DNA from: JAWCQZ01 sp964486625
GTDB taxonomy: Archaea; Halobacteriota; Syntropharchaeia; JACQPP01
Length of the DNA stretch: 13,558 bases
Assembly (NCBI GenBank): GCA_964486625.1
Contig: CAZANW010000052.1
Coordinates: 1 to 13,558 of the forward strand
Reading direction: 5' to 3'
Both the position numbers and the translations under genes were made by a program. The notes beneath the pieces are model-generated. The model had not been told where the DNA came from and did not search any database. It worked only from the letters and a program-made list of their open reading frames with translations. Positions 1 to 7,948 of the stretch are shown one piece after another (position 1 is the first letter of the stretch; every line of letters starts with the position of its first letter).

Positions 1-152
1 GGATTGGCCAGCCACGACCTCCGGGCGGGGCGCGGGGTGTCCAATCCGGGGGGAGCCTCCGGAGGGGGTTTTCTCAGTTTGGAGAGTGGATGCTGAGGCC
101 ATTTCACTGCGAACCTCCTTGTTCTGATTTTACACTCTTTTTCAAGCATCAG

Positions 153-169
153 TGTCCAAGTTTTGGACA
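153..169. promoter_or_regulatory. Perfect inverted repeat (candidate operator) of gltBD
   Basis: The sequence TGTCCAAGTTTTGGACA has two perfect 7-base arms (TGTCCAA and TTGGACA) around a 3-base spacer. It ends one base before the TATA-like box at 171-180, so it covers the position where the archaeal TFB recognition element would lie. A bound protein could block or assist TFB/TBP recruitment. Further TGTCCA half-sites occur at 38-43 and 184-189. A nitrogen or amino-acid responsive regulator is a natural guess because the downstream genes are gltBD, but the regulator is not identified. The site does not match the GGAA-N6-TTCC pattern of methanogen NrpR. Confidence 0.5.
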
Positions 170-170
170 T

Positions 171-180
171 TTTATATAAA
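171..180 (+). promoter_or_regulatory. TATA-box promoter of gltBD
   Basis: TTTATATAAA is a near-ideal archaeal TATA box in an AT-rich pocket of an otherwise very GC-rich sequence. With the usual spacing of about 26 bases, transcription would start near 200-206. That places the in-frame ATG at 163 upstream of the transcript, so it cannot be the gltB start. ATG 214 or ATG 250 must be used, giving a leader of about 10 or about 48 bases. Confidence 0.6.
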
Positions 181-249
181 CCTTGTCCATTTCTGGCCAA
201 TTTTTTCACAAAAATGTTAAATAGCGGTCTTCTGAAACATCAGGGGCGG

Positions 250-3200
250 ATGGCCGAGACCCGCATCCATTCCGGGAGGCCCCCGGCCCGGGGGCTCTAC
301 GACCCCTCCTTCGAGAAGGACGCCTGCGGAGTCGTGGCCATCGTGGACATCCAGGGCCGGAAGTCCCACGACATCATCGCCAAGGCGGTAGCGGCCGTCA
401 AGAACCTCGCCCACCGCGGCGCGTGCGGGTGCGACCCGAACTCGGGGGACGGCGCGGGCATCCTTCTCCAGACCCCGCACAAGTTCTTCCGCAAGGTCTG
501 CGCCCCCCTCCGCATCCGCCTGCCCGAGCCGGGGGCCTACGGCGTCGCCATGGTCTTCCTCCCCGCGAATGGGGAGCAGCGCCGCCTCTGCGAGGCGATG
601 CTGGAGCGGGTGGTGAAGGAGGAGGGGCAGGGGGTCCTCGGGTGGCGCGATGTCCCGACGGACAACAGCCCCCTGGGCTACATCTCCCGCTCGGTCCAGC
701 CGGTCATCCGGCAACTCTTCGTCCAGCGCAAGTCGGCCAAGGACGCCGACGCCTTCGAGCGGAAACTCTACGTCATCCGGAAGCGCGTGGAGAACGCCGT
801 GCGGGAGAGCAATCTCTCCCAGAAGTCCTACTTCTACATCCCCTCCTGCTCGGCGCGGACCGTGGTCTACAAGGGGATGCTCATCTCCCACCAGATGGAC
901 GCCTTCTACCCCGACCTCAAGGACCCCGACATGGAGAGCGCCCTCGCCATCTCCCACCAGAGGTTCAGCACCAACACCTTTCCCTGCTGGGACCTCGCCC
1001 ACCCGTTCCGCTACATCGCCCACAACGGCGAAATCAACACGCTGCGCGGGAACATCAACTGGATGCACGCGCGGCAGTCGCTGATGGAGTCCCCGCTGTT
1101 CGGGGAGGACCTGAAGAAACTCTTCCCCATCCTCACGCCGGGGGGCAGTGACACCGCGACCCTCGACAACGCGGTCGAACTGCTGGTGATGGCGGGCCGC
1201 CCGCTCGCCCACGCCATGATGATGCTGATTCCCGAGCCGTGGTACGGCCACGAGAGCATGAGCGCGGAGAAGCGCGCCTTCTATGAGTACCACTCCTGCC
1301 TCATGGAGCCGTGGGACGGCCCCGCCTTCGTGGCCTTCAGCGACGGGGTCCGCGTAGGCGCTGTGCTCGACCGCAACGGCCTGCGCCCCGCCCGCTACGT
1401 GGTCACCAAGGACGGTCTCGTGCTCCTCGCCTCGGAGGTCGGCGTGATTGAGTTCCCCCCGGAGCAGATTGTGGCCAAGGGCCGCCTCCAGCCGGGCCGC
1501 ATGCTCCTCGTGGACACGGAACAGAAGCGCATCATCCCCGACGAGGAACTCAAGCACCGGCTCGCGGCGGAGCACCCCTACGCGAAGTGGCTGGAGAAGA
1601 ACCGGGTTCACCTCGAGGACCTCCCGGCGGGCCCCGACCCCCCGCCGCCGGACCCGGCCACCCTCCTCCACCGCCAGACCGCCTTCGGCTACACCGAGGA
1701 GGACATCCGCCTCCTGATGATTCCCATGGGCGTGGACGGGGAGGAGCCGGTCGGCTCCATGGGCGTGGACTCCTCCCTCGCCTGCCTCTCCGACCGGCCC
1801 CAACTCCTCTACGACTACTTCAAGCAACTCTTCGCCCAAGTCACCAACCCCCCCATCGACTCGACCCGCGAGTATCTGGTGATGCAGACGGCGGTCCCCA
1901 TCGGCTCGGAGCTCAACCTGCTGAACCCCGAGCCCGCGAGCTGCCGCCAGTTGATGCTCAAGCGGCCCGTCATCACCAACGAGGAACTGGAGCGCATCCG
2001 CCACATCGACCGCCCGGGATTCAAGGCGGTGACCCTCCCGATGCTCTTCCCGGCGAAAGAGGGCGAGAAGGGCCTCAAGGCCGCCATGGAGAGCCTCTGC
2101 CGGGGCGCCAGCGAGGCCATCGCGAAGGACGCCAACATCCTGATTCTCTCCGACCGCGGGGTGGACGGGGAGAACGTCCCCATCCCCGCGCTGCTGGCGA
2201 CGGCGGGCGTCCACCACCACCTCGTCCGGGAGGGGACGCGGACGCGCGTCGGGCTCGTGGTCGAGACCGGCGAGGCGCGCGAGATTCACCACTTCTGCCT
2301 CCTGATTGGCTACGGGGCGGGGGCCATCAACCCCTACCTTGCCTTCGAGACCTACCAGGACCTGGTCGAGCGGAAGGTCCTCCCGCCGGAGTTGGACTAC
2401 CACGAGGTCGAGAAGCGGTTCATCAAGGCGACCAACAAGGCGATTCTCAAGGTCATCGCCAAGATGGGAATCTCGACCATCCAGTCCTACCGCGGCGCCC
2501 AGATTTTTGAGGCGGTCGGGGTCGCGAAGGAGGTCATCGACCGCTACTTCACCTGGACGGTTTCCCGCATCAACGGCGTCGGTCTCGACGTGATTGCCCG
2601 CGAGGCGCTCCTGCGCCACCACGCCGGCTTCCCCGACCGGCCCCTGGCGGACCCGGTCCTCCCGAGCGGCGGCAAGCACCAGTGGCGGAGGGACGGGGAA
2701 TACCACCTCTGGAACCCGGAGACCATCGGCAAACTGCAGCACGCGGTCCGGAGCGGGAACTACCGGCTCTTCAAGGACTACACCCGGCTGGTGGACGAGC
2801 AGAGCCGCCACCTCTGCACGCCGCGCGGCCTCTTCGAGCTGAAGTTCGCGGAAAAACCCGTCCCCATCGAGGAGGTGGAGCCCGCGAGCGAGATTGTCAA
2901 GCGGTTCGCCAGCGGCGCCATGTCCTACGGCTCCATCAGCAAGGAGGCCCACGAGACCCTCGCCATCGCCATGAACCGCCTCGGGGCGAGGAGCAACACC
3001 GGCGAGGGGGGCGAGGACCCGGAGCGCTACAAGCCGCTCCCGAACGGGGACTCCAAGAACAGCGCCATCAAGCAGGTGGCGTCGGCGCGGTTCGGCGTCA
3101 CCAGCGAGTATCTCGTCCAGGCCAAGGAACTCCAAATCAAGATGGCCCAAGGCGCCAAGCCCGGCGAGGGGGGGCAGCTGCCCGCCCGGAAGGTCTATCC

Positions 3201-4809
3201 ATGGATTGCCAAGGTGCGCCACTCGACCCCGTTCGTCGGCCTCATCTCGCCCCCGCCCCACCACGACATCTACTCCATCGAGGACCTGAAGCAACTCATC
3301 TACGACCTGAAGAACGGCAACGTCCACGCGCGCATCTCGGTGAAGTTAGTGGCCGAGATTGGCGTCGGCATCGTGGCCGCGGGCGTGGCGAAGGCGAAGT
3401 CCGACGTCGTCCTCATCTCGGGCCACGACGGCGGGACCGGGGCCTCGCCCATCACCAGCATCCACCACGCCGGAATCCCCTGGGAAATCGGCCTCGCGGA
3501 GACCCAGCAGGTGCTGGTCATGAATGACCTGCGGGGGCGCATCGTCGTCCAGACCGACGGCAAAATCATGAGCGGCCGCGACGTGGCCATCGCGACGCTC
3601 CTCGGGGCCGAGGAGTGGGGGTGTGCCACCGCATCCCTCGTTTCCCTCGGGTGCGTCATGATGCGCGTCTGCCACCTCGACACCTGCCCGGTCGGCATCG
3701 CCACCCAGGACCCCGAACTGCGCAAGCGGTTCCCCGGGGCGCCGGAGCACGTGGTGAACTTCTTCACATTCATGGCCGAGGAGGTCCGCGAATACATGAG
3801 CAAGCTCGGCTTCCGCACCATCGACGAGATGGTGGGCCGGGTGGACAGGCTCGACGCGCGCAAGGTCGTGGACCACTGGAAGGCGAAGGGCATCGACTTC
3901 TCCCCCATCCTGCGCCCTCCCCCGGCGCCCCCGGGAGTCGCCATCCACCACGTGACGGGACAGGACCACGAACTGGCGGGGTGCCTCGACGAGAAACTCC
4001 TCGAACTCTGCAGGCCGACCCTGGAGCGCAAGGAGCCGGTGGAGGCGACCCTGAGAATCAACAACTACCACCGCACCGTGGGGGCCATCCTGTCGAGCGA
4101 AATCACCCGCCGCCACGGGCCCGACGCGCTGGAGGAGGACACGGTGCGGCTGACGTTCCACGGCTCGGCGGGGCAGTCCTTCGGGGCGTGGGCCGTGAAG
4201 GGGGTCACCCTCCGGCTGGAGGGGGACGCCAACGACTACCTCGGGAAAGGGCTCTCCGGCGGGCGCATCGTCGTGGTCCCGTCCGCGGGCTCCACCTTCG
4301 TGCCGGAGAAGAACATCCTCATCGGCAACGTCGCGCTCTACGGCGCCACCGGCGGCGAGGGGTTCTTCCGCGGCGTGGCGGGCGAGCGGTTCTGCGTCCG
4401 CAACAGCGGGGCGCGGGTGGTGGTCGAGGGCGTCGGGGACCACGGCTGCGAGTATATGACCGGAGGCCGGGCGGTGGTTCTCGGGCCCACGGGCCGCAAC
4501 TTCGCGGCCGGGATGAGCGGCGGCATCGCCTACGTCCTCGACGAGGCCGGGGATTTCGAGGTCCGCTGCAACCGGGAGATGGTGGACTTGGAACCCCTCG
4601 CGGAGGCGGAGGACCTCGCCACGGTCCGCGAACTGGTCGAGAAGCACGTCCGCTTCACCGGCAGCGCCGTAGGCAGGCGGGTCCTGGAGAAGTGGGAGTC
4701 GCTGCTCCCCCTGTTCGTGAAGGTGATGCCGAAGGACTACAAGCGGGCCCTGGAGGCGGCGAGGAAGGAGCAGCAGAAGTCGGGCCCCCTCCAGCCCGCG
4801 GCGGCGTGA
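250..4809 (+). CDS. gltB: Glutamate synthase (NADPH), large (alpha) subunit
   Basis: This is a full-length GltB of 1519 residues, close to the roughly 1500 usual for the fused bacterial-type enzyme. It hydrolyses glutamine and transfers the ammonia to 2-oxoglutarate to form glutamate, using electrons supplied by GltD. A short propeptide precedes the class II amidotransferase domain, whose Cys26 (in KDACGVVAIVD) would become the N-terminal nucleophile after cleavage. The amidotransferase spans about 26-430, the central domain about 460-770 and the FMN/synthase domain about 830-1210, with GHDGGTGASP at 1058-1067. The 3Fe-4S cysteines are C1135, C1141 and C1146 (Cx5Cx4C). The GXGXG beta-helix domain covers about 1260-1500. 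ATG 250 is chosen because it follows a purine-rich GGGGCGG and begins high-GC codons; ATG 214 is an alternative. gltD follows after 8 bases. The fused form is notable because many archaea carry these domains as separate genes. Confidence 0.95.
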   Translation: MAETRIHSGRPPARGLYDPSFEKDACGVVAIVDIQGRKSHDIIAKAVAAVKNLAHRGACGCDPNSGDGAGILLQTPHKFFRKVCAPLRIRLPEPGAYGVAMVFLPANGEQRRLCEAMLERVVKEEGQGVLGWRDVPTDNSPLGYISRSVQPVIRQLFVQRKSAKDADAFERKLYVIRKRVENAVRESNLSQKSYFYIPSCSARTVVYKGMLISHQMDAFYPDLKDPDMESALAISHQRFSTNTFPCWDLAHPFRYIAHNGEINTLRGNINWMHARQSLMESPLFGEDLKKLFPILTPGGSDTATLDNAVELLVMAGRPLAHAMMMLIPEPWYGHESMSAEKRAFYEYHSCLMEPWDGPAFVAFSDGVRVGAVLDRNGLRPARYVVTKDGLVLLASEVGVIEFPPEQIVAKGRLQPGRMLLVDTEQKRIIPDEELKHRLAAEHPYAKWLEKNRVHLEDLPAGPDPPPPDPATLLHRQTAFGYTEEDIRLLMIPMGVDGEEPVGSMGVDSSLACLSDRPQLLYDYFKQLFAQVTNPPIDSTREYLVMQTAVPIGSELNLLNPEPASCRQLMLKRPVITNEELERIRHIDRPGFKAVTLPMLFPAKEGEKGLKAAMESLCRGASEAIAKDANILILSDRGVDGENVPIPALLATAGVHHHLVREGTRTRVGLVVETGEAREIHHFCLLIGYGAGAINPYLAFETYQDLVERKVLPPELDYHEVEKRFIKATNKAILKVIAKMGISTIQSYRGAQIFEAVGVAKEVIDRYFTWTVSRINGVGLDVIAREALLRHHAGFPDRPLADPVLPSGGKHQWRRDGEYHLWNPETIGKLQHAVRSGNYRLFKDYTRLVDEQSRHLCTPRGLFELKFAEKPVPIEEVEPASEIVKRFASGAMSYGSISKEAHETLAIAMNRLGARSNTGEGGEDPERYKPLPNGDSKNSAIKQVASARFGVTSEYLVQAKELQIKMAQGAKPGEGGQLPARKVYPWIAKVRHSTPFVGLISPPPHHDIYSIEDLKQLIYDLKNGNVHARISVKLVAEIGVGIVAAGVAKAKSDVVLISGHDGGTGASPITSIHHAGIPWEIGLAETQQVLVMNDLRGRIVVQTDGKIMSGRDVAIATLLGAEEWGCATASLVSLGCVMMRVCHLDTCPVGIATQDPELRKRFPGAPEHVVNFFTFMAEEVREYMSKLGFRTIDEMVGRVDRLDARKVVDHWKAKGIDFSPILRPPPAPPGVAIHHVTGQDHELAGCLDEKLLELCRPTLERKEPVEATLRINNYHRTVGAILSSEITRRHGPDALEEDTVRLTFHGSAGQSFGAWAVKGVTLRLEGDANDYLGKGLSGGRIVVVPSAGSTFVPEKNILIGNVALYGATGGEGFFRGVAGERFCVRNSGARVVVEGVGDHGCEYMTGGRAVVLGPTGRNFAAGMSGGIAYVLDEAGDFEVRCNREMVDLEPLAEAEDLATVRELVEKHVRFTGSAVGRRVLEKWESLLPLFVKVMPKDYKRALEAARKEQQKSGPLQPAAA

Positions 4810-4817
4810 GGGGGGCG

Positions 4818-6272
4818 ATGGGCAACCCGCGCGGCTTCCTGCAGATTGAGCGGGTCAAGCCCCCCCACCGGCCGGTGGAGGAGCGCATCCGCGACTGGAG
4901 GGAGGTCTACCTCCCGCTGCCGGAGGAGGAACTCCGGCGCCAGGGGGCGAGGTGCATGGACTGCGGCGTCCCCTTCTGCAACAGCGGCTGCCCCCTCGGG
5001 AATCTCATCCCGGAGTGGAACGACCTCGTCTACCGCGACCGCTGGCGCGAGGCCATCGCCCGTCTCCACGCCACCAACAACTTCCCGGAGTTCACCGGCC
5101 GCGTCTGCCCGGCGCCCTGCGAGAACTCGTGCGTCCTCAACATCCCCGTCTACAGAAGGCCGGTGACCATCAAGAACGTCGAGGTGAGCATCATCGAGCA
5201 CGCCTTCGGGCGGGGGTGGATGGTCCCGGAGCCGCCGGAGGTGGAGACCGGGAAGCGCGTGGCCGTGGTCGGGTCGGGCCCTTCGGGGCTCGCCTGCGCC
5301 CAGCAGTTGCGCCGCGCCGGGCACGCGGTCACCGTGTTCGAGCGCTCCGACCGCATCGGCGGGCTGCTGACCTACGGCATCCCGGAGTTCAAATTGGAGA
5401 AGTCGGTCGTCCAGCGCCGCCTGAGACTGATGGAGGCGGAGGGGGTGGTGTTCAGGACCAACACCCACGTCGGCGTGAACTACCCGGTCGAGGAGTTGCG
5501 GAAGAACTTCGACGCCATCGCCCTCTGCGGCGGCGCGACCTGGGCGCGGGACCTGCCGATTCCGGGACGGGAGTTGAAGGGCATCCACCTGGCGATGGAA
5601 TACCTGCCCCTGCAGAACAAACGCTGCTTTGGCGATGCGATTCCCGAGGAGAAATTCATCACCGCGAAGGACAAGCGGGTCGTCATCCTCGGCGGGGGCG
5701 ACACCGGGGCCGACTGCCTCGGCACCGCCCACCGCCAGGGCGCGAAGTCGGTCCACCAGTTCGAGTTGCTCCCCCGGCCCCCCGACCAACGCGCCCCCGA
5801 CAACCCGTGGCCCCAGTGGGCGAACATCATGCGGACTTCCTCGGCCCACGAAGAAGGGGGAATCCGGGACTACTCCATCCAGACCAAGAAGTTCACCGGC
5901 TCGAACGGCCACGTCGAGAGGCTCCACGCCGTCCGCCTCGACTGGGTGAAGGACACCTCGGGCAAGTGGGTCCCCAAGGAGATTCCCGGGACAGAGTTCG
6001 AACTGGAAGCGGACCTGGTCCTGCTCGCGCTCGGATTCCTCGGCCCGGAGAGGAAGGGGCTCCTGGAGCAACTCGGGGTCAAAATCACCGAACGGGGGAA
6101 CGTCTGGGCCGACGAGAACAAGATGACGAGCGTCCCGGGGGTCTTCACCGGCGGCGACATGACCCGGGGGCAGTCCCTCGTGGTGTGGGCCATCGCGGAG
6201 GGGCGGGCGTGCGCGCGGGGCGTGGACAGGTGGCTGATGGGGGAAACGCTGCTGCCGCGGCAGGTTTTGTAG
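4818..6272 (+). CDS. gltD: Glutamate synthase (NADPH), small (beta) subunit
   Basis: GltD has 484 residues, normal for the family. It oxidises NADPH at an FAD site and passes electrons through 4Fe-4S clusters to the large subunit. The N-terminal cluster cysteines are C46, C49, C54 and C58 (CMDCG, FCNSGC), followed by C97, C101 and C105 (CPAPCENSC). The FAD-binding Rossmann motif VVGSGPSGLACA is at 150-161 and the NAD(P)H motif VILGGGDTGADCLG at 289-302. The C-terminal FAD contact GGDMTRGQSLVVWAI starts near 445. The start is the first ATG after the gltB stop, 8 bases away, preceded by a G-rich GAGGGGGG that can act as a ribosome-binding site. The frame stays open far upstream inside gltB, but that extension is antisense-like noise. 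Close spacing implies co-transcription and translational coupling with gltB. Confidence 0.95.
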   Translation: MGNPRGFLQIERVKPPHRPVEERIRDWREVYLPLPEEELRRQGARCMDCGVPFCNSGCPLGNLIPEWNDLVYRDRWREAIARLHATNNFPEFTGRVCPAPCENSCVLNIPVYRRPVTIKNVEVSIIEHAFGRGWMVPEPPEVETGKRVAVVGSGPSGLACAQQLRRAGHAVTVFERSDRIGGLLTYGIPEFKLEKSVVQRRLRLMEAEGVVFRTNTHVGVNYPVEELRKNFDAIALCGGATWARDLPIPGRELKGIHLAMEYLPLQNKRCFGDAIPEEKFITAKDKRVVILGGGDTGADCLGTAHRQGAKSVHQFELLPRPPDQRAPDNPWPQWANIMRTSSAHEEGGIRDYSIQTKKFTGSNGHVERLHAVRLDWVKDTSGKWVPKEIPGTEFELEADLVLLALGFLGPERKGLLEQLGVKITERGNVWADENKMTSVPGVFTGGDMTRGQSLVVWAIAEGRACARGVDRWLMGETLLPRQVL

Positions 6273-6312
6273 CAAAGGTAAGGTTCATCCCCTTCCCCCT
6301 CCACTTCCACCG

Positions 6313-7038
6313 ATGGCCAAATCCTCCGGCCCCGTGCTGATTTCGGGCTTCCCCAACATGCGCAACGTCTCGAAACTGGTGGCCGAGTGCATCGCCAAGG
6401 ACCTCGGCGCCAAGCCGCGGAAGGTGGTCCCCTCGGAGCACCTCGCGGACGCCCCGCCCCGCATCGTCATCGAGGAGGGCATCGGCCGCCTCGTCCAGTA
6501 CGGATTCTACGAAGCCAAGATTGACGGCACGAACATCGTGGTGGTCACCGGAGACTCCCAGCCGAGCACCAGCGACGGCTACTTCGCCATCGCCCAGGAG
6601 ATTCTCACCGAGGCCCAGGCCCTCCGCGTGAGCCGCATCTTCACGGTGGGCTCCTACGGCGTCCCCTGGGAGCCCAAGGAGCCACGGGTCCTGGCCGTCT
6701 CCAACGACCGGGACCTGCTGAAGGAGATTCTCGACAAGGGCGTGAGCAAGTGCGAGGACGGCGGGCCCATCACCGGCCTGGAGGCGACCCTCCCCGCCCT
6801 CGCCCAGACCCGCGCCATCCCGGCGGCGCTCCTCATGGTGGAGACCCGCTGGGAGCCGGGGACCTACCTCCTCCCCGACCCGCGGGCCGCCCGGGCCGGT
6901 GTCCTCGCCCTAGGCCGCGTCCTCGGCGTGGGGCTGGAGGGGAAGTGGCTCGAGAGCGTCCCCCGGGTGGCGGCGGCCCACGAGAAGGAGGAAGAGGCGG
7001 AGGAGAGGGAGAAAGAGGAGATACCCGGATACCGGTAG
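6313..7038 (+). CDS. PAC2 family protein (archaeal proteasome assembly chaperone family)
   Basis: The 241-residue product resembles the PAC2 family (PF09754), common in archaea and related to eukaryotic proteasome assembly chaperones; some archaeal members bind proteasome components. What I see is the typical alpha/beta pattern. An N-terminal strand-loop-helix (GPVLISGFPNMRNVSKLVA, about 6-24) comes first, then a central strand with VVVTGDSQPS near 76-85, then a TVGSYGVPWEPKEPRV loop after a helix. A GLEATLPALA helix and a PDPRAARAGVLALGRVLG segment follow. The last 20 or so residues are a highly charged E/K-rich tail, as often seen at termini of this family. There is no signal peptide or membrane segment. 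It begins 40 bases after gltD in a pyrimidine-rich gap with no clear TATA box or Shine-Dalgarno site, so read-through from gltBD is possible. Function in this organism is inferred from family only. Confidence 0.8.
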   Translation: MAKSSGPVLISGFPNMRNVSKLVAECIAKDLGAKPRKVVPSEHLADAPPRIVIEEGIGRLVQYGFYEAKIDGTNIVVVTGDSQPSTSDGYFAIAQEILTEAQALRVSRIFTVGSYGVPWEPKEPRVLAVSNDRDLLKEILDKGVSKCEDGGPITGLEATLPALAQTRAIPAALLMVETRWEPGTYLLPDPRAARAGVLALGRVLGVGLEGKWLESVPRVAAAHEKEEEAEEREKEEIPGYR

Positions 7039-7054
7039 CGGATTCCCGGGGGCT

Positions 7055-7187
7055 AAATCCGAAGCACGAAGCACCAAATCCTAAACAAATTCAAAATCCA
7101 AAGCGCAAAATCCAAAACGGCCGTTTTGAATTTTGGATTTCGAACATTTGAATTTGTTTCAGATTTAGGAGTGTGGTTTAGGACTTG
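7055..7187. repeat. AT-rich imperfect palindromic repeat between convergent genes
   Basis: This stretch is much richer in A/T than everything around it. Its centre is the perfect palindrome AAAACGGCCGTTTT (7114-7127). Symmetric about the same centre, AAATCCTAAACAAATTCAAA (7076-7095) is the reverse complement of 7147-7166 at 18 of 20 positions. The left outer part has GAAGCAC twice in tandem (7061-7074), while the right outer part has diverged. Phrases such as ACAAATTCAAAATCCAAA and GAATTTTGGATTT recall intergenic palindromes I remember from many uncultured bacterial and archaeal genomes; that is recollection, not a search. It begins just after the PAC2 stop and reaches the end of the SDR gene, so it may also act as a two-way transcription terminator. 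No transposase is present. Confidence 0.7.
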
Positions 7188-7945
7188 GGCTTCCAACTTC
7201 TCCGTATCATCCGCCCCAGGAGCGGGTGCAGGTTGCGGCTGAGAAAGAAGGCCAGCCGCGGGTGGATGCTCGGCCAGATGTGGGCCTTCCTCTTCCCGAT
7301 TCCCCGCACGATGCAATCCGCCACCTCCTCCGGGGTGTGGGTCGCCCCCATGCGCCGGAAGAGGCGGGCCTGGGCGTTGGCCCCGGCCATCATCGGCGAG
7401 GAGACGAAAAGGGGGAAGACCACGCCCACGTGGACGCCGCTCCCCTTCAGTTCGATGCGCAGCGACTGGGCCAGGTTGAAGACCCCCGCCTTCGCCGCCC
7501 CGTAGGAGGCGAACTCCGGGGGCCCGTAAAATGCCGACGAGGAGGCGAGGAGGACGAGGGAGCCCCGGGTCCGGCGCAGGCGGGGCAGGGCCGCGTGGGC
7601 GACCACCATCGTCCCGAAGAGGTTGACCTCGACCTCCCGCCGGTGCTCCTCCACGGGAAGGGCCTCGAAGAGGCCGGTCCGGAGGATGCCCGCGGAGTGG
7701 ACGACGCCGTGGAGTTCCCCGGCCGCGGCTGCGTCCATGGCGGCCCGGACCTGCTCCGGCCGGGTGACATCCACGACGGCGGACGCCGCCTTGAGTTCCG
7801 CGGCCGCCTTCTCCAGGGGCCCGGCGCCCGTATCCCAGAGGGAGAGGCGTGCCCCGCGCCCGGCGATGGCCCGGGCGGTGGCGAGGCCGATGCCGCTGGC
7901 GGCGCCGGTGACGAGCCAACCGCGGCCCGAGAAGGGGTCTTCCAC
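7178..7945 (-). CDS. Short-chain dehydrogenase/reductase (SDR) family oxidoreductase
   Basis: The 255-residue product is a classical SDR. It has the dinucleotide motif TGAASGIG at 13-20, an acidic Asp38 after the second strand (usually a sign of preference for NAD(H) over NADP(H)), and HSAG at 83-86 in place of the usual NNAG. The catalytic tetrad is N108, S135, Y148 and K152, with YGAAK at 148-152. The S-to-Y spacing of 13 matches the family. The C-terminal region is basic and partly hydrophobic (FFLSRNLHPLLGRMIRRSW) and might touch membrane or help oligomerise. The substrate cannot be read from sequence. The start is GTG at 7945, three bases after the stop of the upstream RHH gene, with no clear ribosome-binding site, so translation is probably coupled. 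Convergent with the PAC2 gene. Confidence 0.85.
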   Translation of the reverse strand: MEDPFSGRGWLVTGAASGIGLATARAIAGRGARLSLWDTGAGPLEKAAAELKAASAVVDVTRPEQVRAAMDAAAAGELHGVVHSAGILRTGLFEALPVEEHRREVEVNLFGTMVVAHAALPRLRRTRGSLVLLASSSAFYGPPEFASYGAAKAGVFNLAQSLRIELKGSGVHVGVVFPLFVSSPMMAGANAQARLFRRMGATHTPEEVADCIVRGIGKRKAHIWPSIHPRLAFFLSRNLHPLLGRMIRRSWKPKS

Positions 7946-7948
7946 GAT

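Noticed and set aside
56..75. CCTCCGGAGG palindrome followed by a G-run and TTTTCT as a terminator
   Set aside because: The stem has no loop and only 5 bases per arm, and the T-run is short; too weak to call.
1..126. Possible end of an upstream gene on the plus strand
   Set aside because: Two frames are open from base 1 to stops at 94 and 124, but both are short with no recognisable motif, so no gene is called.
217..3327. Very long minus-strand open frame (1036 codons)
   Set aside because: It lies antisense to gltB, is rich in V, G, R, D, E and L without domain motifs, and arises because third-position G/C bias removes stops on the opposite strand.
3615..4817. Upstream extension of the gltD frame
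   Set aside because: The frame overlaps gltB and reads as G/R/P-rich noise; normal GltD begins at ATG 4818.
7053..7919. Minus-strand frame covering the palindromic repeat
   Set aside because: Out of frame with the SDR motifs; its N/F/I/L-rich tail is only translated repeat sequence.
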